Made by a program: the position numbers and the translations under genes
Shown here: in pieces, positions 43,038-54,119 of the stretch
How the letters are laid out: every line of letters begins with the position of its first letter
Position numbering within the stretch: position 1 is the first letter of the stretch
Notes under the pieces: model-generated
Databases searched by the model: none
What the model was told of the DNA's origin: nothing
Seen by the model: the letters and a program-made list of their open reading frames with translations, nothing else
From: Streptomyces fagopyri
Lineage (GTDB): Bacteria; Actinomycetota; Actinomycetes; Streptomycetales; Streptomycetaceae
Direction: 5' to 3'
Assembly (NCBI RefSeq): GCF_009498275.1
Contig: NZ_CP045643.1
Coordinates: forward strand, 6,634,001-6,698,000
Length of the DNA: 64,000 bases

Positions 43038-44078
43038 GTGGCGTCCCACCGTCGACCCAAGCAGCCGAGCCGCACCCGTGTGACCGTGCTCACCACCGCC
43101 GCGGCAGCCGCCGTGGTCCTCAGCGCCAACGCCGCCAACGCCGCGCCCAGCGAGAAGCCGGGCAAGGACGAGGTCAAGGCGAAGGTCGACGCGCTCTACG
43201 AGCAGGCGGAGAAGGCCACCGAGAAGCTCGACGGGGCCAAGGAGAAGCAGGACAAGCTGCAGAAGCAGATCAGCACCCTGCAGGACAACGTCGCCCGCGG
43301 CCAGGAAGACCTCAACGAGCTGCGCGACGGCCTCGGTTCGATGGCCAGCGCCCAGTACCGCACCGGCGGCATCGACCCCTCCGTGGCGCTGTTCCTCTCC
43401 TCGGACCCTGACGACTTCCTGGACAAGGCGTCCGCGATGGACCAGCTGAGCAGTCAGCAGGTCGAGGCGCTGAAGAAGGTCCAGGAGAAGCAGCGCGAGC
43501 TCGCCCAGCAGCGTCAGGAGGCGTCCGAGAAGCTCAAGGACCTCTCCGACACCCGCGCCGAGCTCAAGAAGAAGAAGCAGGAAGTCCAGGGCAAGCTCGC
43601 CTCCGCGCAGAAGCTCCTCAACTCCCTGACGGCCAAGGAGAAGGCGGCGCTCGACGAGGAGCAGTCGCGTGCCACCCGGGCCAGCGAGCGCACGGTCCTC
43701 AACAGCCCCGGCAAGGCCGGCTCAGGGCGGGCCGGCGCCGCGTACGCCGCCGCGCAGGGCATGATCGGCCGTCCGTACGTCTACGGCGCCACCGGCCCCA
43801 GCTCCTTCGACTGCTCGGGCCTCACCTCCTGGGCCTACGCCCAGGCCGGTGTCTCCATCCCCCGCACCTCCGAGTCGCAGGCCACCATAGGCACCCGCAT
43901 CTACTCGCAGAGCGATCTGCAGGTCGGCGACCTGGTCTTCTTCTTCGGCGATCTGCACCACGTCGGGCTCTACGCGGGCAGCGGCCAGGTGCTGCACGCC
44001 CCGCGCACCGGCACGGTCGTCCGCTACGAGTCGATGAGCACCATCGGCGGAGCGTTCCAGTTCGGCGTCCGGGTCTGA
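43038..44078 (+). CDS. Secreted NlpC/P60 peptidoglycan endopeptidase (RipA-like)
   Basis: Cell-wall hydrolase of 346 aa cutting D-gamma-glutamyl bonds in stem peptides. It has a Sec signal peptide ending at NAANAAPS (about 34), a long coiled-coil domain (about 45-215) that in RipA-type enzymes controls activity, and the NlpC/P60 domain (about 232-346). Catalytic Cys is in SSFDCSGLTSWAYAQAG, and catalytic His in LHHVGLYAGSGQVLHAP. GTG 43038 follows GGAG. A paralogue lies 285 bp downstream. The leader has a defined promoter and a stem-loop. Confidence 0.93.
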   Translation: MASHRRPKQPSRTRVTVLTTAAAAAVVLSANAANAAPSEKPGKDEVKAKVDALYEQAEKATEKLDGAKEKQDKLQKQISTLQDNVARGQEDLNELRDGLGSMASAQYRTGGIDPSVALFLSSDPDDFLDKASAMDQLSSQQVEALKKVQEKQRELAQQRQEASEKLKDLSDTRAELKKKKQEVQGKLASAQKLLNSLTAKEKAALDEEQSRATRASERTVLNSPGKAGSGRAGAAYAAAQGMIGRPYVYGATGPSSFDCSGLTSWAYAQAGVSIPRTSESQATIGTRIYSQSDLQVGDLVFFFGDLHHVGLYAGSGQVLHAPRTGTVVRYESMSTIGGAFQFGVRV

Positions 44079-44362
44079 TCCCGGCTTCCGGACCCACCCG
44101 TCGTCGATCCGCCGTCGATTCGCCTTCCGGATTCCTCCGGGAATCCGCTCGGCCCGGCGGAGGACGTCCCCGCCACCCCGCCCAAACGGGCGAATCACGG
44201 TAACTCCCGCTGACCCCACGCCCCGTCGGTGACCTGCGTCTCCGGCGGGGCGCCCCGTTGTGCGCCCTCCGAGGTCTTTGGCCGGTGCGTAGTCGCACGG
44301 CTACTGTCTGCCGCGTTTCCCCCGATTCCGGGGGACCGTCAGCGGAAGGGAGAGCGGCTACC

Positions 44363-45394
44363 GTGGGGTCCCATCGCCGCCGTGCACCGTCCGGGTCCGA
44401 CCGGGGCGCCAGCGCCTCGGGTATCGCCGGCATCACCGTCACCGTGATGTCCGTGGCCGCCGCCGCTCTCGGTGCCGTACCGGCGGCCGCGGCACCGCAG
44501 GACGACACCCGGGCCGAGGTGGACCGCCTCTACACGCAGGCGGAGAAGGCCACCGAGGCGTTCAACAAGGCCGGCGAACGCGCCGGCTCGCTGCGCAAGG
44601 AGGTGCGCACGGCGCAGGACCGGATCGCCCGCCAGCAGGAGCGCATCAACACGATGCGGGACGCGCTCGGTTCGCTCGCCGTGGCCCAGTACCGCGCGGG
44701 CGGCCTCGACCCCTCCCTCGCGCTGCTCTTCTCCGACGACCCGGCCGACTACCTCGACAAGGCCGCCGTGCTGGACCGGATCACCGCCCACCAGGCGGGA
44801 GAACTCGACGACCTCCAGCACGCCATGCGCGACCTCGCCCAGGAGCGGGAGGAGGCGACCGCGAAACTCGCCGAACTGGAGCGGAGCAGCAGAGCCGTCG
44901 CCCACCACAAACGGACCGTAGAGCGGAAGCTCTCCGAGGCACGGCGGCTGCTCAACGCGCTGCCCGACTCCCTGCGCGACGCCTACGGCCGGGCCTCGCG
45001 CTCCGGACGCGACGGCATCCCCGACCTCGGTGACGAGGAGCCCTCCTCGGGGCGTGCCGCCGCGGCCCTCGCCGCCGCCCGCTCCGCGCTCGGCCGCCCG
45101 TACGTGTGGGGCGCCAACGGGCCCGGCGGCTTCGACTGTTCGGGCCTCATGCAGTGGTCGTACGCGCGAGCCGGGGTCGGTCTGCCGCGCACCTCGCAGG
45201 AGCAGCGGTACGCCGGACACCAGGTGCCGCTCTCCCAGGCACGACCCGGCGACCTGGTCACCTACCGGTCGGACGCCAGTCATGTGGCGATGTACGCGGG
45301 CAACGGGCAGGTGATCCACGCGCCCTATCCGGGGGCCGCGGTGCGCTACGACCCGGTGGGCATGATGCCGATCTCGTCCGTGACACGGGTCTGA
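44363..45394 (+). CDS. Second secreted NlpC/P60 endopeptidase
   Basis: Protein of 343 aa with the same architecture as its upstream neighbour: signal peptide cleaved near PAAAAPQ (residue 46), coiled coil (about 50-210), linker, and NlpC/P60 domain with Cys in GGFDCSGLMQWSYARAG and His in ASHVAMYAGNGQVIHAP. Sequence pattern RDALGSLAVAQYRAGGLDPSLALLFSDDPADYLDKA repeats that of the paralogue, so the pair arose by tandem duplication. GTG 44363 has GGAAGGGAGAG upstream. The lipoprotein gene starts 32 bp after its stop. Confidence 0.92.
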   Translation: MGSHRRRAPSGSDRGASASGIAGITVTVMSVAAAALGAVPAAAAPQDDTRAEVDRLYTQAEKATEAFNKAGERAGSLRKEVRTAQDRIARQQERINTMRDALGSLAVAQYRAGGLDPSLALLFSDDPADYLDKAAVLDRITAHQAGELDDLQHAMRDLAQEREEATAKLAELERSSRAVAHHKRTVERKLSEARRLLNALPDSLRDAYGRASRSGRDGIPDLGDEEPSSGRAAAALAAARSALGRPYVWGANGPGGFDCSGLMQWSYARAGVGLPRTSQEQRYAGHQVPLSQARPGDLVTYRSDASHVAMYAGNGQVIHAPYPGAAVRYDPVGMMPISSVTRV

Positions 45395-45426
45395 CCGGGC
45401 CGCCCCACCGCCGTACGATCGGGAAC

Positions 45427-46623
45427 GTGGCAGGTCGAGGGCGTGTGTCGAGAGCGGGGTGTTCCCTGGTGCTGCTGCTCGGCGTGCTGGCGGGCTGCGG
45501 CGGACATCCGGCTCCGGACACCGCGGCCGCCGAGGTGCAGCGGGTCCTCGACCGGCGGGCGACCGCGGTCCTCGACCGGGACGAGGCGGCGTACCGCGCG
45601 ACCGAGGAACCGTCCGGCGGGGTCGCCGAGTTCCGGCGGCTGCGCGCCGTCCCGCTGGCGGCCTGGTCGTACCACCTGACCGGCCTGCGCCGTTCCGGGG
45701 ACCGGGCCACCGCCGACGCGGAACTGCGCTACCGCGTCGAGGGATACGACAGGGCACCCGTCACGGTCGCCCGCACCCTGAGCCTGGTCCACGACGACGG
45801 GGGATGGCGGGTCGCCTCCGACACACCCGCCAAGAAGGCCGGCCGGCAGCTGTGGGAGCAGGGCGCCGTGACGGCCGTACGGGGCGCGCACAGCCTCGTC
45901 CTGGGGGTCGGACAGTCCGGTGAGCGGCTGCGGGCCTACGCGGCTCTCGCGGACCGCGCGGTGCCCGCCGTGTCCGAGGCCTGGGGCACGGACTGGGCGG
46001 GGCACGTCGTCGTCCTCGTACCGAAGTCGCTGGAGGGCATGGCGGGGCTGCTCGGCGCGTCGGCGTCCGGGTACCGGGGGATCGCCGCGGTCACCACCGG
46101 CGAGGCGGGCGGCTCGGCGACGGCGCCCGCGGACCGGATCATCGTCAACCCGGAGGCGTACGGCGTGCTCGGCGACCTCGGCAAACAGGTCGTGCTCACC
46201 CACGAGACGACACACGTCGCCACCCGGGCCCACACGACCGCCGCGACGCCCCTGTGGCTGTCCGAGGGGTACGCGGACTGGGTCGGTTACCGCGGCAGCG
46301 GGCGTACGGCGGCGCAGGTGGCGCCGGAGCTCCGGCGGGCGGTGCTGGACGGCCTGCCGCCGGCCGCGCTGCCGGCCGACGGGGACTTCGGGTTCACCGG
46401 GGACGCGGCGCGGCTGGCGCGGGCGTACGAAGGCGGCTGGATGGCCTGCCGGCTGATCGCCGACCGCTGGGGCGAGGTACGGCTGAACGACTTCTACCGG
46501 GCGGTGGGCGACCACGGGAAGCGGGCGGGGGCCGTGGAGGGCGCGCTGCGGGACGTGCTGCACACGACGCCGGAGAAGTTCACCGGGCAGTGGCGGGCCT
46601 ATCTGCGGGCCCAGCTCGGCTGA
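45427..46623 (+). CDS. Lipoprotein with HExxH gluzincin-type metalloprotease domain
   Basis: Protein of 398 aa. Signal peptide ends in lipobox LAGC (Cys near 19). An NTF2-like region (about 30-140) precedes a domain with LTHETTHVATRAH near 262, an HExxH zinc motif, and SEGYADWVGY near 283, supplying the downstream Glu ligand. This is the layout of peptidase MA-like (M1-clan) proteins. GTG 45427 begins VAGRGRVSRAG. Its position right after two wall hydrolases suggests processing or regulation of envelope proteins. Activity is inferred from motifs only. Confidence 0.82.
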   Translation: MAGRGRVSRAGCSLVLLLGVLAGCGGHPAPDTAAAEVQRVLDRRATAVLDRDEAAYRATEEPSGGVAEFRRLRAVPLAAWSYHLTGLRRSGDRATADAELRYRVEGYDRAPVTVARTLSLVHDDGGWRVASDTPAKKAGRQLWEQGAVTAVRGAHSLVLGVGQSGERLRAYAALADRAVPAVSEAWGTDWAGHVVVLVPKSLEGMAGLLGASASGYRGIAAVTTGEAGGSATAPADRIIVNPEAYGVLGDLGKQVVLTHETTHVATRAHTTAATPLWLSEGYADWVGYRGSGRTAAQVAPELRRAVLDGLPPAALPADGDFGFTGDAARLARAYEGGWMACRLIADRWGEVRLNDFYRAVGDHGKRAGAVEGALRDVLHTTPEKFTGQWRAYLRAQLG

Positions 46624-46664
46624 GCCCCGTCCGGCAGCGGCCCGGTGCCGCCGCCGGGAACGTC

Positions 46665-47894
46665 TCAGGGGGTCAGGGTCTCCCGGGTGCGGGCGGCCTG
46701 CGCGGGCAGTGTCGGGGCCGGGTGCGTCACGGTGCCCCACCAGAGCTCGCGGGCGGCCAGCAGCGCGGCGGCCACCAGCAGTCCGTCGCGGGCGAGGAGC
46801 AGGGTGACGCCCAGCCAGTCGCTGATCACCACGTGCGAGAACCAGACCGGGAACTCCAGCACGGTCGCCCCGCACGCGCCCAGCACCATCGCCACCGGCA
46901 GGCCCATCCGGCTGCCCCGGAAACACAGGCAGACCGCGCCGATCCCGACCAGCCACACCATGTACTGCGGGCTGATGACCCGGCTGGTGGCCGTGAACAT
47001 CAGGACGGCCACGAACGCGGCGTCGGCGAGGGTGTGCGACCGAGGGCGCCCGCCGCGCAGCCGCCACAGCAGCAGCCAGCCCAGGGCGGCCGCGGTGAGC
47101 GTCAGGGCCGCCGCGCTCACCACGTCGACGTACGGGCCGAGGAACTCCACCGAGCCGTAGTTGAGCAGCACCTGACCGCTCCAGCCGAAGTGCCGGGCCA
47201 CGTGGAAGACCAGGGAGCCGAGCGACTCCACCTCGGTGCCGCGGCCCCGCTGGAAGGCCAGGAAGGAGAAGGCGCCCGGCATCGCCGCCCAGAACAGCAG
47301 GGCGATCCCGCCCCCGGTCACCGCCGCCGCGGTCCACGCGCGGCGCTTCACCGCTCCGGCGAGCAGCAGGACCGGCCACACCTTCAGCAGCGCCCCGAAG
47401 CCCGCGAGAGCCCCCATCACGCGCGGGTGACGGGCCCCCGCGAGCAGCGCCGCGACCGCCACGGCCGTCACCATCACGTCGTAACGGGCGTAGACGGTCG
47501 GTCCGAGCAGCGGGAGGCCGGCCACCCACACCCAGGCGCCGCGGAGCGTCCTGCCGGGGCGCACACCGGCGTACCGCAGCAGAGCGAACACCACCAGGTC
47601 GGCGAGGACGGCCAGTACGAAGAAGGCGGACGGGTAGTCGAGGAAGGGCAGCAGCCCGGGGGAGAGGATCGCGAGCGACGCGGCCGGCGGGTACTGCCAG
47701 GTCACGTCGTCCAGCGGGAAGGTGCCCGTGCGCAGGATCTCGTACCAGCCCTGGTAGATCACCGAGACGTCGCTGGTGACGTCCGGGCCGGGCAGCACGA
47801 ACACCCGCAGGACGAAGAGCAGCAGCACCAGCCTGGTCAGACCCCAGGCCCCGAGCAGTCCGTACGGGAACCCCGCCCCCCTTGCGCCCGTCAT
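46665..47894 (-). CDS. GT87-type membrane mannosyltransferase
   Basis: Polytopic membrane protein of 409 aa with about ten helices and an early extracytoplasmic loop carrying acidic residues (GPDVTSDVSVIYQGWYEIL), as in polyprenyl-phosphomannose-dependent GT-C enzymes of the GT87 family. TWQYPPAASLAI and TSRVISPQYMVWLVG are family-like. It probably adds mannose to a lipoglycan or secreted protein. ATG 47894 has AGGTGG upstream. The next gene (divergent) is a GDP-mannose-type transferase, a functional match. Confidence 0.8.
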   Translation of the reverse strand: MTGARGAGFPYGLLGAWGLTRLVLLLFVLRVFVLPGPDVTSDVSVIYQGWYEILRTGTFPLDDVTWQYPPAASLAILSPGLLPFLDYPSAFFVLAVLADLVVFALLRYAGVRPGRTLRGAWVWVAGLPLLGPTVYARYDVMVTAVAVAALLAGARHPRVMGALAGFGALLKVWPVLLLAGAVKRRAWTAAAVTGGGIALLFWAAMPGAFSFLAFQRGRGTEVESLGSLVFHVARHFGWSGQVLLNYGSVEFLGPYVDVVSAAALTLTAAALGWLLLWRLRGGRPRSHTLADAAFVAVLMFTATSRVISPQYMVWLVGIGAVCLCFRGSRMGLPVAMVLGACGATVLEFPVWFSHVVISDWLGVTLLLARDGLLVAAALLAARELWWGTVTHPAPTLPAQAARTRETLTP

Positions 47895-48046
47895 GCCCAC
47901 CTGGCCCTCGTCCGTTCCGGTCCCGTGCGATTGCGCGTGGGGCCATGATGGCGCGCCGCACTGTGCGAGAGCCATGAAGCGGGGCCGTGCGCCGGGGTGT
48001 GTGCCGGACGCGTAGGGGTGCGGGGGTTTCGGTACTGTCGGGCGCG

Positions 48047-49189
48047 ATGCACAAGACCTTGATCGTGACCAACGACTTCCCGCCGCGCCCCGGCGGCATC
48101 CAGGCGTTCCTGCACAACATGGCGCTGCGCCTGGACCCCGAGCGGCTCGTCGTCTACGCCTCCACCTGGAAGCGCGGCCGGGAGGGTGCCGAGGCGACGG
48201 CGGCCTTCGACGCCGAGCAGCCCTTCACCGTCGTGCGCGACCGCACGACGATGCTGCTGCCGACGCCGGGCGTCACCCGCCGCGCCGTCGGGCTGCTGCG
48301 CGAACACGGTTGCACGTCGGTGTGGTTCGGGGCGGCGGCCCCGCTCGGCCTGATGGCGCCCGCGCTGCGCCGGGCGGGCGCCGGGCGGCTGGTGGCCACC
48401 ACGCACGGGCACGAGGCCGGCTGGGCCCAGCTGCCCGCCGCGCGCGGGCTGCTGCGGCGGATCGGCGACTCCACGGACACGATCACGTACCTGGGGGAGT
48501 ACACGCGCTCACGGATCGCCTCCGCGCTGAGCCCGGACGCGGCCGGTCGCATGGTCCAGTTGCCGCCCGGTGTGGACGAGAAGACCTTCCACCCCGGTTC
48601 GGGCGGCGCCGAGGTCCGTGCCAGGCTCGGTCTGACGGACCGCCCGGTGGTGGTCTGCGTCTCCCGTCTGGTCCCGCGCAAGGGGCAGGACACGCTCATC
48701 CTCGCCATGCCGCGCATCCTCGCCGCGCAGCCGGACGCGGTACTGCTGATCGTCGGCGGCGGCCCGTACGAGAAGGATCTGCGGCGGCTCGCGCACGAGA
48801 CCGGGGTCGCCGACGCCGTCCGCTTCACCGGAGCGGTGCCCTGGTCGGAACTGCCGGCCCACTACGGCGCCGGGGACGTCTTCGCGATGCCCTGCCGCAC
48901 CCGCCGGGGCGGCCTCGACGTCGAGGGCCTCGGCATCGTCTACCTGGAGGCGTCCGCGACCGGCCTTCCGGTCGTCGCCGGCGACTCGGGCGGGGCGCCC
49001 GACGCGGTCCTCGACGGCGAGACGGGCTGGGTGGTGCGCGGCGGTTCCCCGGACGACTCGGCCGACCGCGTCATCGCCCTCCTCGCCGACCCGGAACTCC
49101 GACGGCGCATGGGCGAACGGGGCCGCGAGTGGGTCGAGGAGAAGTGGCGCTGGGACCTCCTGGCGGAGAACCTGAAGACTCTCCTGTAG
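48047..49189 (+). CDS. GT4 glycosyltransferase, PimB-like mannosyltransferase
   Basis: GT-B enzyme of 380 aa. NDFPPRPGGIQAFL at the N-terminus is the signature of the PimB' group. ATTHGHEAGW, SRLVPRKGQDTLI (near 205), GGGPYEKDL, and the donor-site motif EGLGIVYLEASATGLPVVAGDSGGAPD (near 292, E-x7-E) follow. Relatives transfer mannose from GDP-mannose to phosphatidylinositol mannoside. ATG 48047 starts MHKTLIVTND. It is divergent from the GT87 gene, together suggesting PIM-type glycolipid assembly. Confidence 0.87.
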   Translation: MHKTLIVTNDFPPRPGGIQAFLHNMALRLDPERLVVYASTWKRGREGAEATAAFDAEQPFTVVRDRTTMLLPTPGVTRRAVGLLREHGCTSVWFGAAAPLGLMAPALRRAGAGRLVATTHGHEAGWAQLPAARGLLRRIGDSTDTITYLGEYTRSRIASALSPDAAGRMVQLPPGVDEKTFHPGSGGAEVRARLGLTDRPVVVCVSRLVPRKGQDTLILAMPRILAAQPDAVLLIVGGGPYEKDLRRLAHETGVADAVRFTGAVPWSELPAHYGAGDVFAMPCRTRRGGLDVEGLGIVYLEASATGLPVVAGDSGGAPDAVLDGETGWVVRGGSPDDSADRVIALLADPELRRRMGERGREWVEEKWRWDLLAENLKTLL

Positions 49190-49245
49190 CAGGAATCAAC
49201 GCAGCCCCCACGGACCCGCACCCCTCCCCGGCCCCCGCCATCGAC

Positions 49246-49295
49246 TCCCCAGGGGCGCGAGGAACCGGGCGCTCAACCACAACGCACCCGCACAC
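49246..49295. repeat. Copy of a dispersed intergenic element
   Basis: The segment reading caggggcgcgaggaaccggg followed by cgctcaaccacaacgcaccc resembles an element I recall as abundant between Streptomyces genes. It matches, in inverted orientation, the core inside each 137-bp unit at 7391-7706. Confidence 0.55.
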
Positions 49296-49357
49296 TTCCC
49301 CGCACACAGGCCCCCACCCCCGAAATCCCGGCGAAGCCCCTAGGCGGAAGCCAATAA

Positions 49358-51025
<1,668 letters not shown>

Positions 51026-51120
51026 GAGCCGTAGAGCCGGACGACCGCAGAGCCGGACGGCCGTAGAACCATGAAGCAGTAGAGCCGTAGAGCCGTGCGA
51101 CGGAGCCGGACGTGCCGGGG

Positions 51121-52917
51121 TCAGCCCCGGTAGATCGCCTCGATCTCGTCCGCGTAGTCCTTCGCCACCACGTTGCGCTTGAGCTTCAGGGACGGCGTCA
51201 GGTGGCCCGACTCCTCACTGAACTGGGAGGGCAGAATGCGGAACTTCCGCACCGATTCCGCCTTCGACACCGCGGCGTTGCCGTCGTCGACCGCGTCCTG
51301 GATCGCACGTACGAGATCCGGGTCCTCGCGCAGCGACGCCGCGGTGGAACCCACCGGTTTGCCGTGCTCCGCGCACCAGCGGCCCAGGAACTCCTCGTCG
51401 ACGGTGACCAGCGCGCCGACGAACGGGCGTCCGTCACCGACCACCATGCACTCCGCGACCAGAGCGTGCGCGCGGATGCGGTCCTCGATCACGGCCGGGG
51501 CGACGTTCTTGCCGCCCGCGGTGACGATGATCTCCTTCTTGCGGCCGGTGATCCGGAGATAACCGTCCTCGTCGAGGGTGCCGATGTCGCCCGTGTGGAA
51601 CCAGCCGTCGGCCAGCGCCTCCGCGGTCGCGGCCTCGTTGTTCCAGTACCCCTTGAACAGGTGCTCGCCGTGCAGCAGCACCTCGCCGTCGTCCGCGATG
51701 CGGATCACGGAACCAGGCAGCGGCTGACCGACCGTGCCGATCTTCGTGCGGTCCCAGGGGTTGAAGGCGGTGGCCGCGCAGGACTCCGTCAGGCCGTAGC
51801 CCTCCAGGACCGTGAAGCCGATACCGCGGAAGAAGTGCCCGAGCCGCTCGCCGAGCGGGGCGCCGCCGGAGATGGCGTACTCGCCGCGACCGCCCAGCAC
51901 CGCGCGCAGCTTGCTGTACACCAGCTTGTCGAAGGTCTTGTACTTGATCTTCAGACCGAGCGAGGGACCGGACGGGGTGTCCAGCGCGCGGCTGTACGCG
52001 ATCGCCGTGTCCGCGGCCTTGTCGAAGATCTTGCCCTTGCCGTCCGCCTGCGCCTTGGCGCGCGCCGAGTTGTAGACCTTCTCGAAGACGCGCGGCACCC
52101 CGAGGATCAGCGTCGGCCGGAACGCGGCCAGCTCGTCGGTGAGGTTCTTGATGTCCGGGACGCAGCCCAGCTTGATCGGCGCCATCATCGGCGCGACCTG
52201 CACGAGACGTCCGAAGACGTGGGCGAGGGGGAGGAACAGCAGTACGGAGCACTCGCCCGTACGGAACAGCGGACGCAGCCGCTCCACGATGTTGCCGCAC
52301 TCCGCGAAGAAGGCGCGGTGGGTGAGCACACAGCCCTTCGGCCGGCCGGTCGTACCGCTCGTGTAGACGATGGTCGCCGGGTCGTCGGCCTTCGCCAGCG
52401 AGCTGCGCTCCTCGACGGCGGCGTCGCTGACGTCCTTGCCGGCACGGCCCAGCTCCTCCACCCCGCCGGCCTCGATCTGCCAGACGTGCTCGAGGGCGGG
52501 CAGCCGCTCGCGCACCGACGCTACGGAAGCCGCGTGCGCCGGCAGCTCGACGATGCAGGCGGTCGCGCCCGAGTCGCCGAGTATCCACTGCACCTGCTCC
52601 GCGGAGCTGGTCTCGTACACCGGCACGGTGACGGCGCCCGCGCTCCAGATCGCGAAATCGAGCAGCGTCCACTCGTAGCGCGTACGGGACATCAGACCGA
52701 CCCGGTCGCCGGGCCGCACGCCTGAGGCGATCAGGCCCTTGGCAGCGGCCCGCACCTCGGCGAGGAACACCGTGGCGGTGACGTCCGTCCACGTGCCGCC
52801 CACCTTGCGGGCGATGACGGCGACGTCGGGATGCTGCGCGGCGTTTCTGCGGACGATGTCGGTCAGATTTCCGTCCGCAGGGACCTCGTACAAAGCCGGA
52901 AGGCTGAACTCGCGCAA
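51121..52917 (-). CDS. Long-chain fatty acid--CoA ligase (AMP-forming)
   Basis: ANL-superfamily enzyme of 598 aa activating fatty acids to acyl-CoA. AMP motif TIVYTSGTTGRPKGCVLTH near 178, GYGLTESCAATAF near 360, GWFHTGDIGTLDEDGYLRITGRKKE near 440 and the C-terminal catalytic-lysine region SLKLKRN are intact. TTG 52917 is the start, with GAGGAG nine bases upstream. It is convergent with choA (sterol side chain and lipid use may be linked, inference) and divergent from the phosphoesterase gene. Confidence 0.93.
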   Translation of the reverse strand: MREFSLPALYEVPADGNLTDIVRRNAAQHPDVAVIARKVGGTWTDVTATVFLAEVRAAAKGLIASGVRPGDRVGLMSRTRYEWTLLDFAIWSAGAVTVPVYETSSAEQVQWILGDSGATACIVELPAHAASVASVRERLPALEHVWQIEAGGVEELGRAGKDVSDAAVEERSSLAKADDPATIVYTSGTTGRPKGCVLTHRAFFAECGNIVERLRPLFRTGECSVLLFLPLAHVFGRLVQVAPMMAPIKLGCVPDIKNLTDELAAFRPTLILGVPRVFEKVYNSARAKAQADGKGKIFDKAADTAIAYSRALDTPSGPSLGLKIKYKTFDKLVYSKLRAVLGGRGEYAISGGAPLGERLGHFFRGIGFTVLEGYGLTESCAATAFNPWDRTKIGTVGQPLPGSVIRIADDGEVLLHGEHLFKGYWNNEAATAEALADGWFHTGDIGTLDEDGYLRITGRKKEIIVTAGGKNVAPAVIEDRIRAHALVAECMVVGDGRPFVGALVTVDEEFLGRWCAEHGKPVGSTAASLREDPDLVRAIQDAVDDGNAAVSKAESVRKFRILPSQFSEESGHLTPSLKLKRNVVAKDYADEIEAIYRG

Positions 52918-53213
52918 GACTGCTGCTCCTCATAGGGCGCCGGCGCCACGACTCTGTGTGATGCGACGGTGCGGTCCAAGGCTCGGGCAGGTACTCGGGA
53001 ACATCGTTGTTGAAATCCTGAGTACGACTGGACTGCCCGGACGTTACCCACCGGTACGGCTGTTTAGATAGGGGGTCCCGGCGAGATGTTCCCTGCGTCA
53101 CACAGGTTGGCGTTCCTTCGCGCACAGTAGTCCACGCTCTTCTCGGGGTGCCAGTAACCGCAGGTCCGACCGCCTCTGTTCACGTTTGCCGCACAGGCCT
53201 ACGCTTGATCGCC

Positions 53214-54011
53214 ATGGCACCCACACCAGGCGGCAATCGCAGGACGCGCATTCATGTGGTGAGTGACGTGCACGGCAACGCACGTGACCTCGCCCGGGCC
53301 GGCGACGGCGCCGACGCCCTGATCTGCCTCGGTGACCTGGTGCTCTTCCTCGACTACGCCGACCACTCGCGCGGCATCTTCCCCGACCTCTTCGGCACGG
53401 AGAACGCCGACCGGCTGGTCGAGCTGCGCACCGCCCGGCGCTTCACGGAGGCGCGCGAGTTCGGGGCACGGCTGTGGTCCGGCGTGGGGGCGGACCGCCT
53501 CGGGGTCGTCGAGAAGGCGGTGCGCAAGCAGTACGCCGAGCTGTTCGCCGCGTTCCCGACACCGACGTACGCCACCTACGGCAATGTCGACATGCCTCCG
53601 TTGTGGGCGGAGTACGCCGGACCCGGCACCACAGTCCTCGACGGCGAGCGGGTGGAGATCGGCGGCCGGGTCTTCGGCTTCGTCGGCGGCGGCCTGCGCA
53701 CCCCCATGCGGACGCCCTACGAGATCAGTGACGAGGAGTACGCGGCGAAGGTCGAGGCGGTCGGTGAGGTCGACGTGCTGTGCACGCACATCCCACCGGA
53801 GGTGCCCGATCTGGTGTACGACACGGTGGCGCGCCGCTTCGAACGCGGGTCGCGCGCCCTGCTCGACGCGATCCGCCGCACCCGCCCCCGGTACGCGCTC
53901 TTCGGCCACGTCCACCAGCCACTCGTCCGACGGATGCGGATCGGTGCGACGGAGTGCGTGAACGTCGGGCACTTCGCCGGATCGGGGAGGCCCTGGACGC
54001 TGGAATGGTGA
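53214..54011 (+). CDS. Calcineurin-like metallophosphoesterase
   Basis: Protein of 265 aa with all metal-site motifs in order: VVSDVHGNARDL (near 18), ICLGDLVLF (near 39), TYGNVDMP (near 122), LCTHIPP (near 190) and FGHVHQP (near 226). The substrate is unknown; relatives are phosphodiesterases. ATG 53214 begins MAPTPGGNRRTRIHV. The SRPBCC gene follows on the same strand after 108 bp. Confidence 0.88.
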   Translation: MAPTPGGNRRTRIHVVSDVHGNARDLARAGDGADALICLGDLVLFLDYADHSRGIFPDLFGTENADRLVELRTARRFTEAREFGARLWSGVGADRLGVVEKAVRKQYAELFAAFPTPTYATYGNVDMPPLWAEYAGPGTTVLDGERVEIGGRVFGFVGGGLRTPMRTPYEISDEEYAAKVEAVGEVDVLCTHIPPEVPDLVYDTVARRFERGSRALLDAIRRTRPRYALFGHVHQPLVRRMRIGATECVNVGHFAGSGRPWTLEW

Positions 54012-54119
54012 ACCCCAGGTGGGGTGACGATGGTTCGGTCGGCGCGCGGTAGCCTTCACGCTGCACAGACGTGCGCACCACCCCTCCCTCACCGGACCGC
54101 ACCTGGAGGAGCCACGGCG

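Noticed and set aside
45346..48120. Very long minus-strand open frame across the wall-hydrolase, lipoprotein and GT87 genes
   Set aside because: It spans well-supported genes on the other frames, with Pro/Arg-rich meaningless product; shadow of GC3 bias.
51026..51110. Short gtagagccg-type microrepeats between choA and the acyl-CoA ligase gene
   Set aside because: Irregular spacing and very short units; not distinguishable from biased composition.
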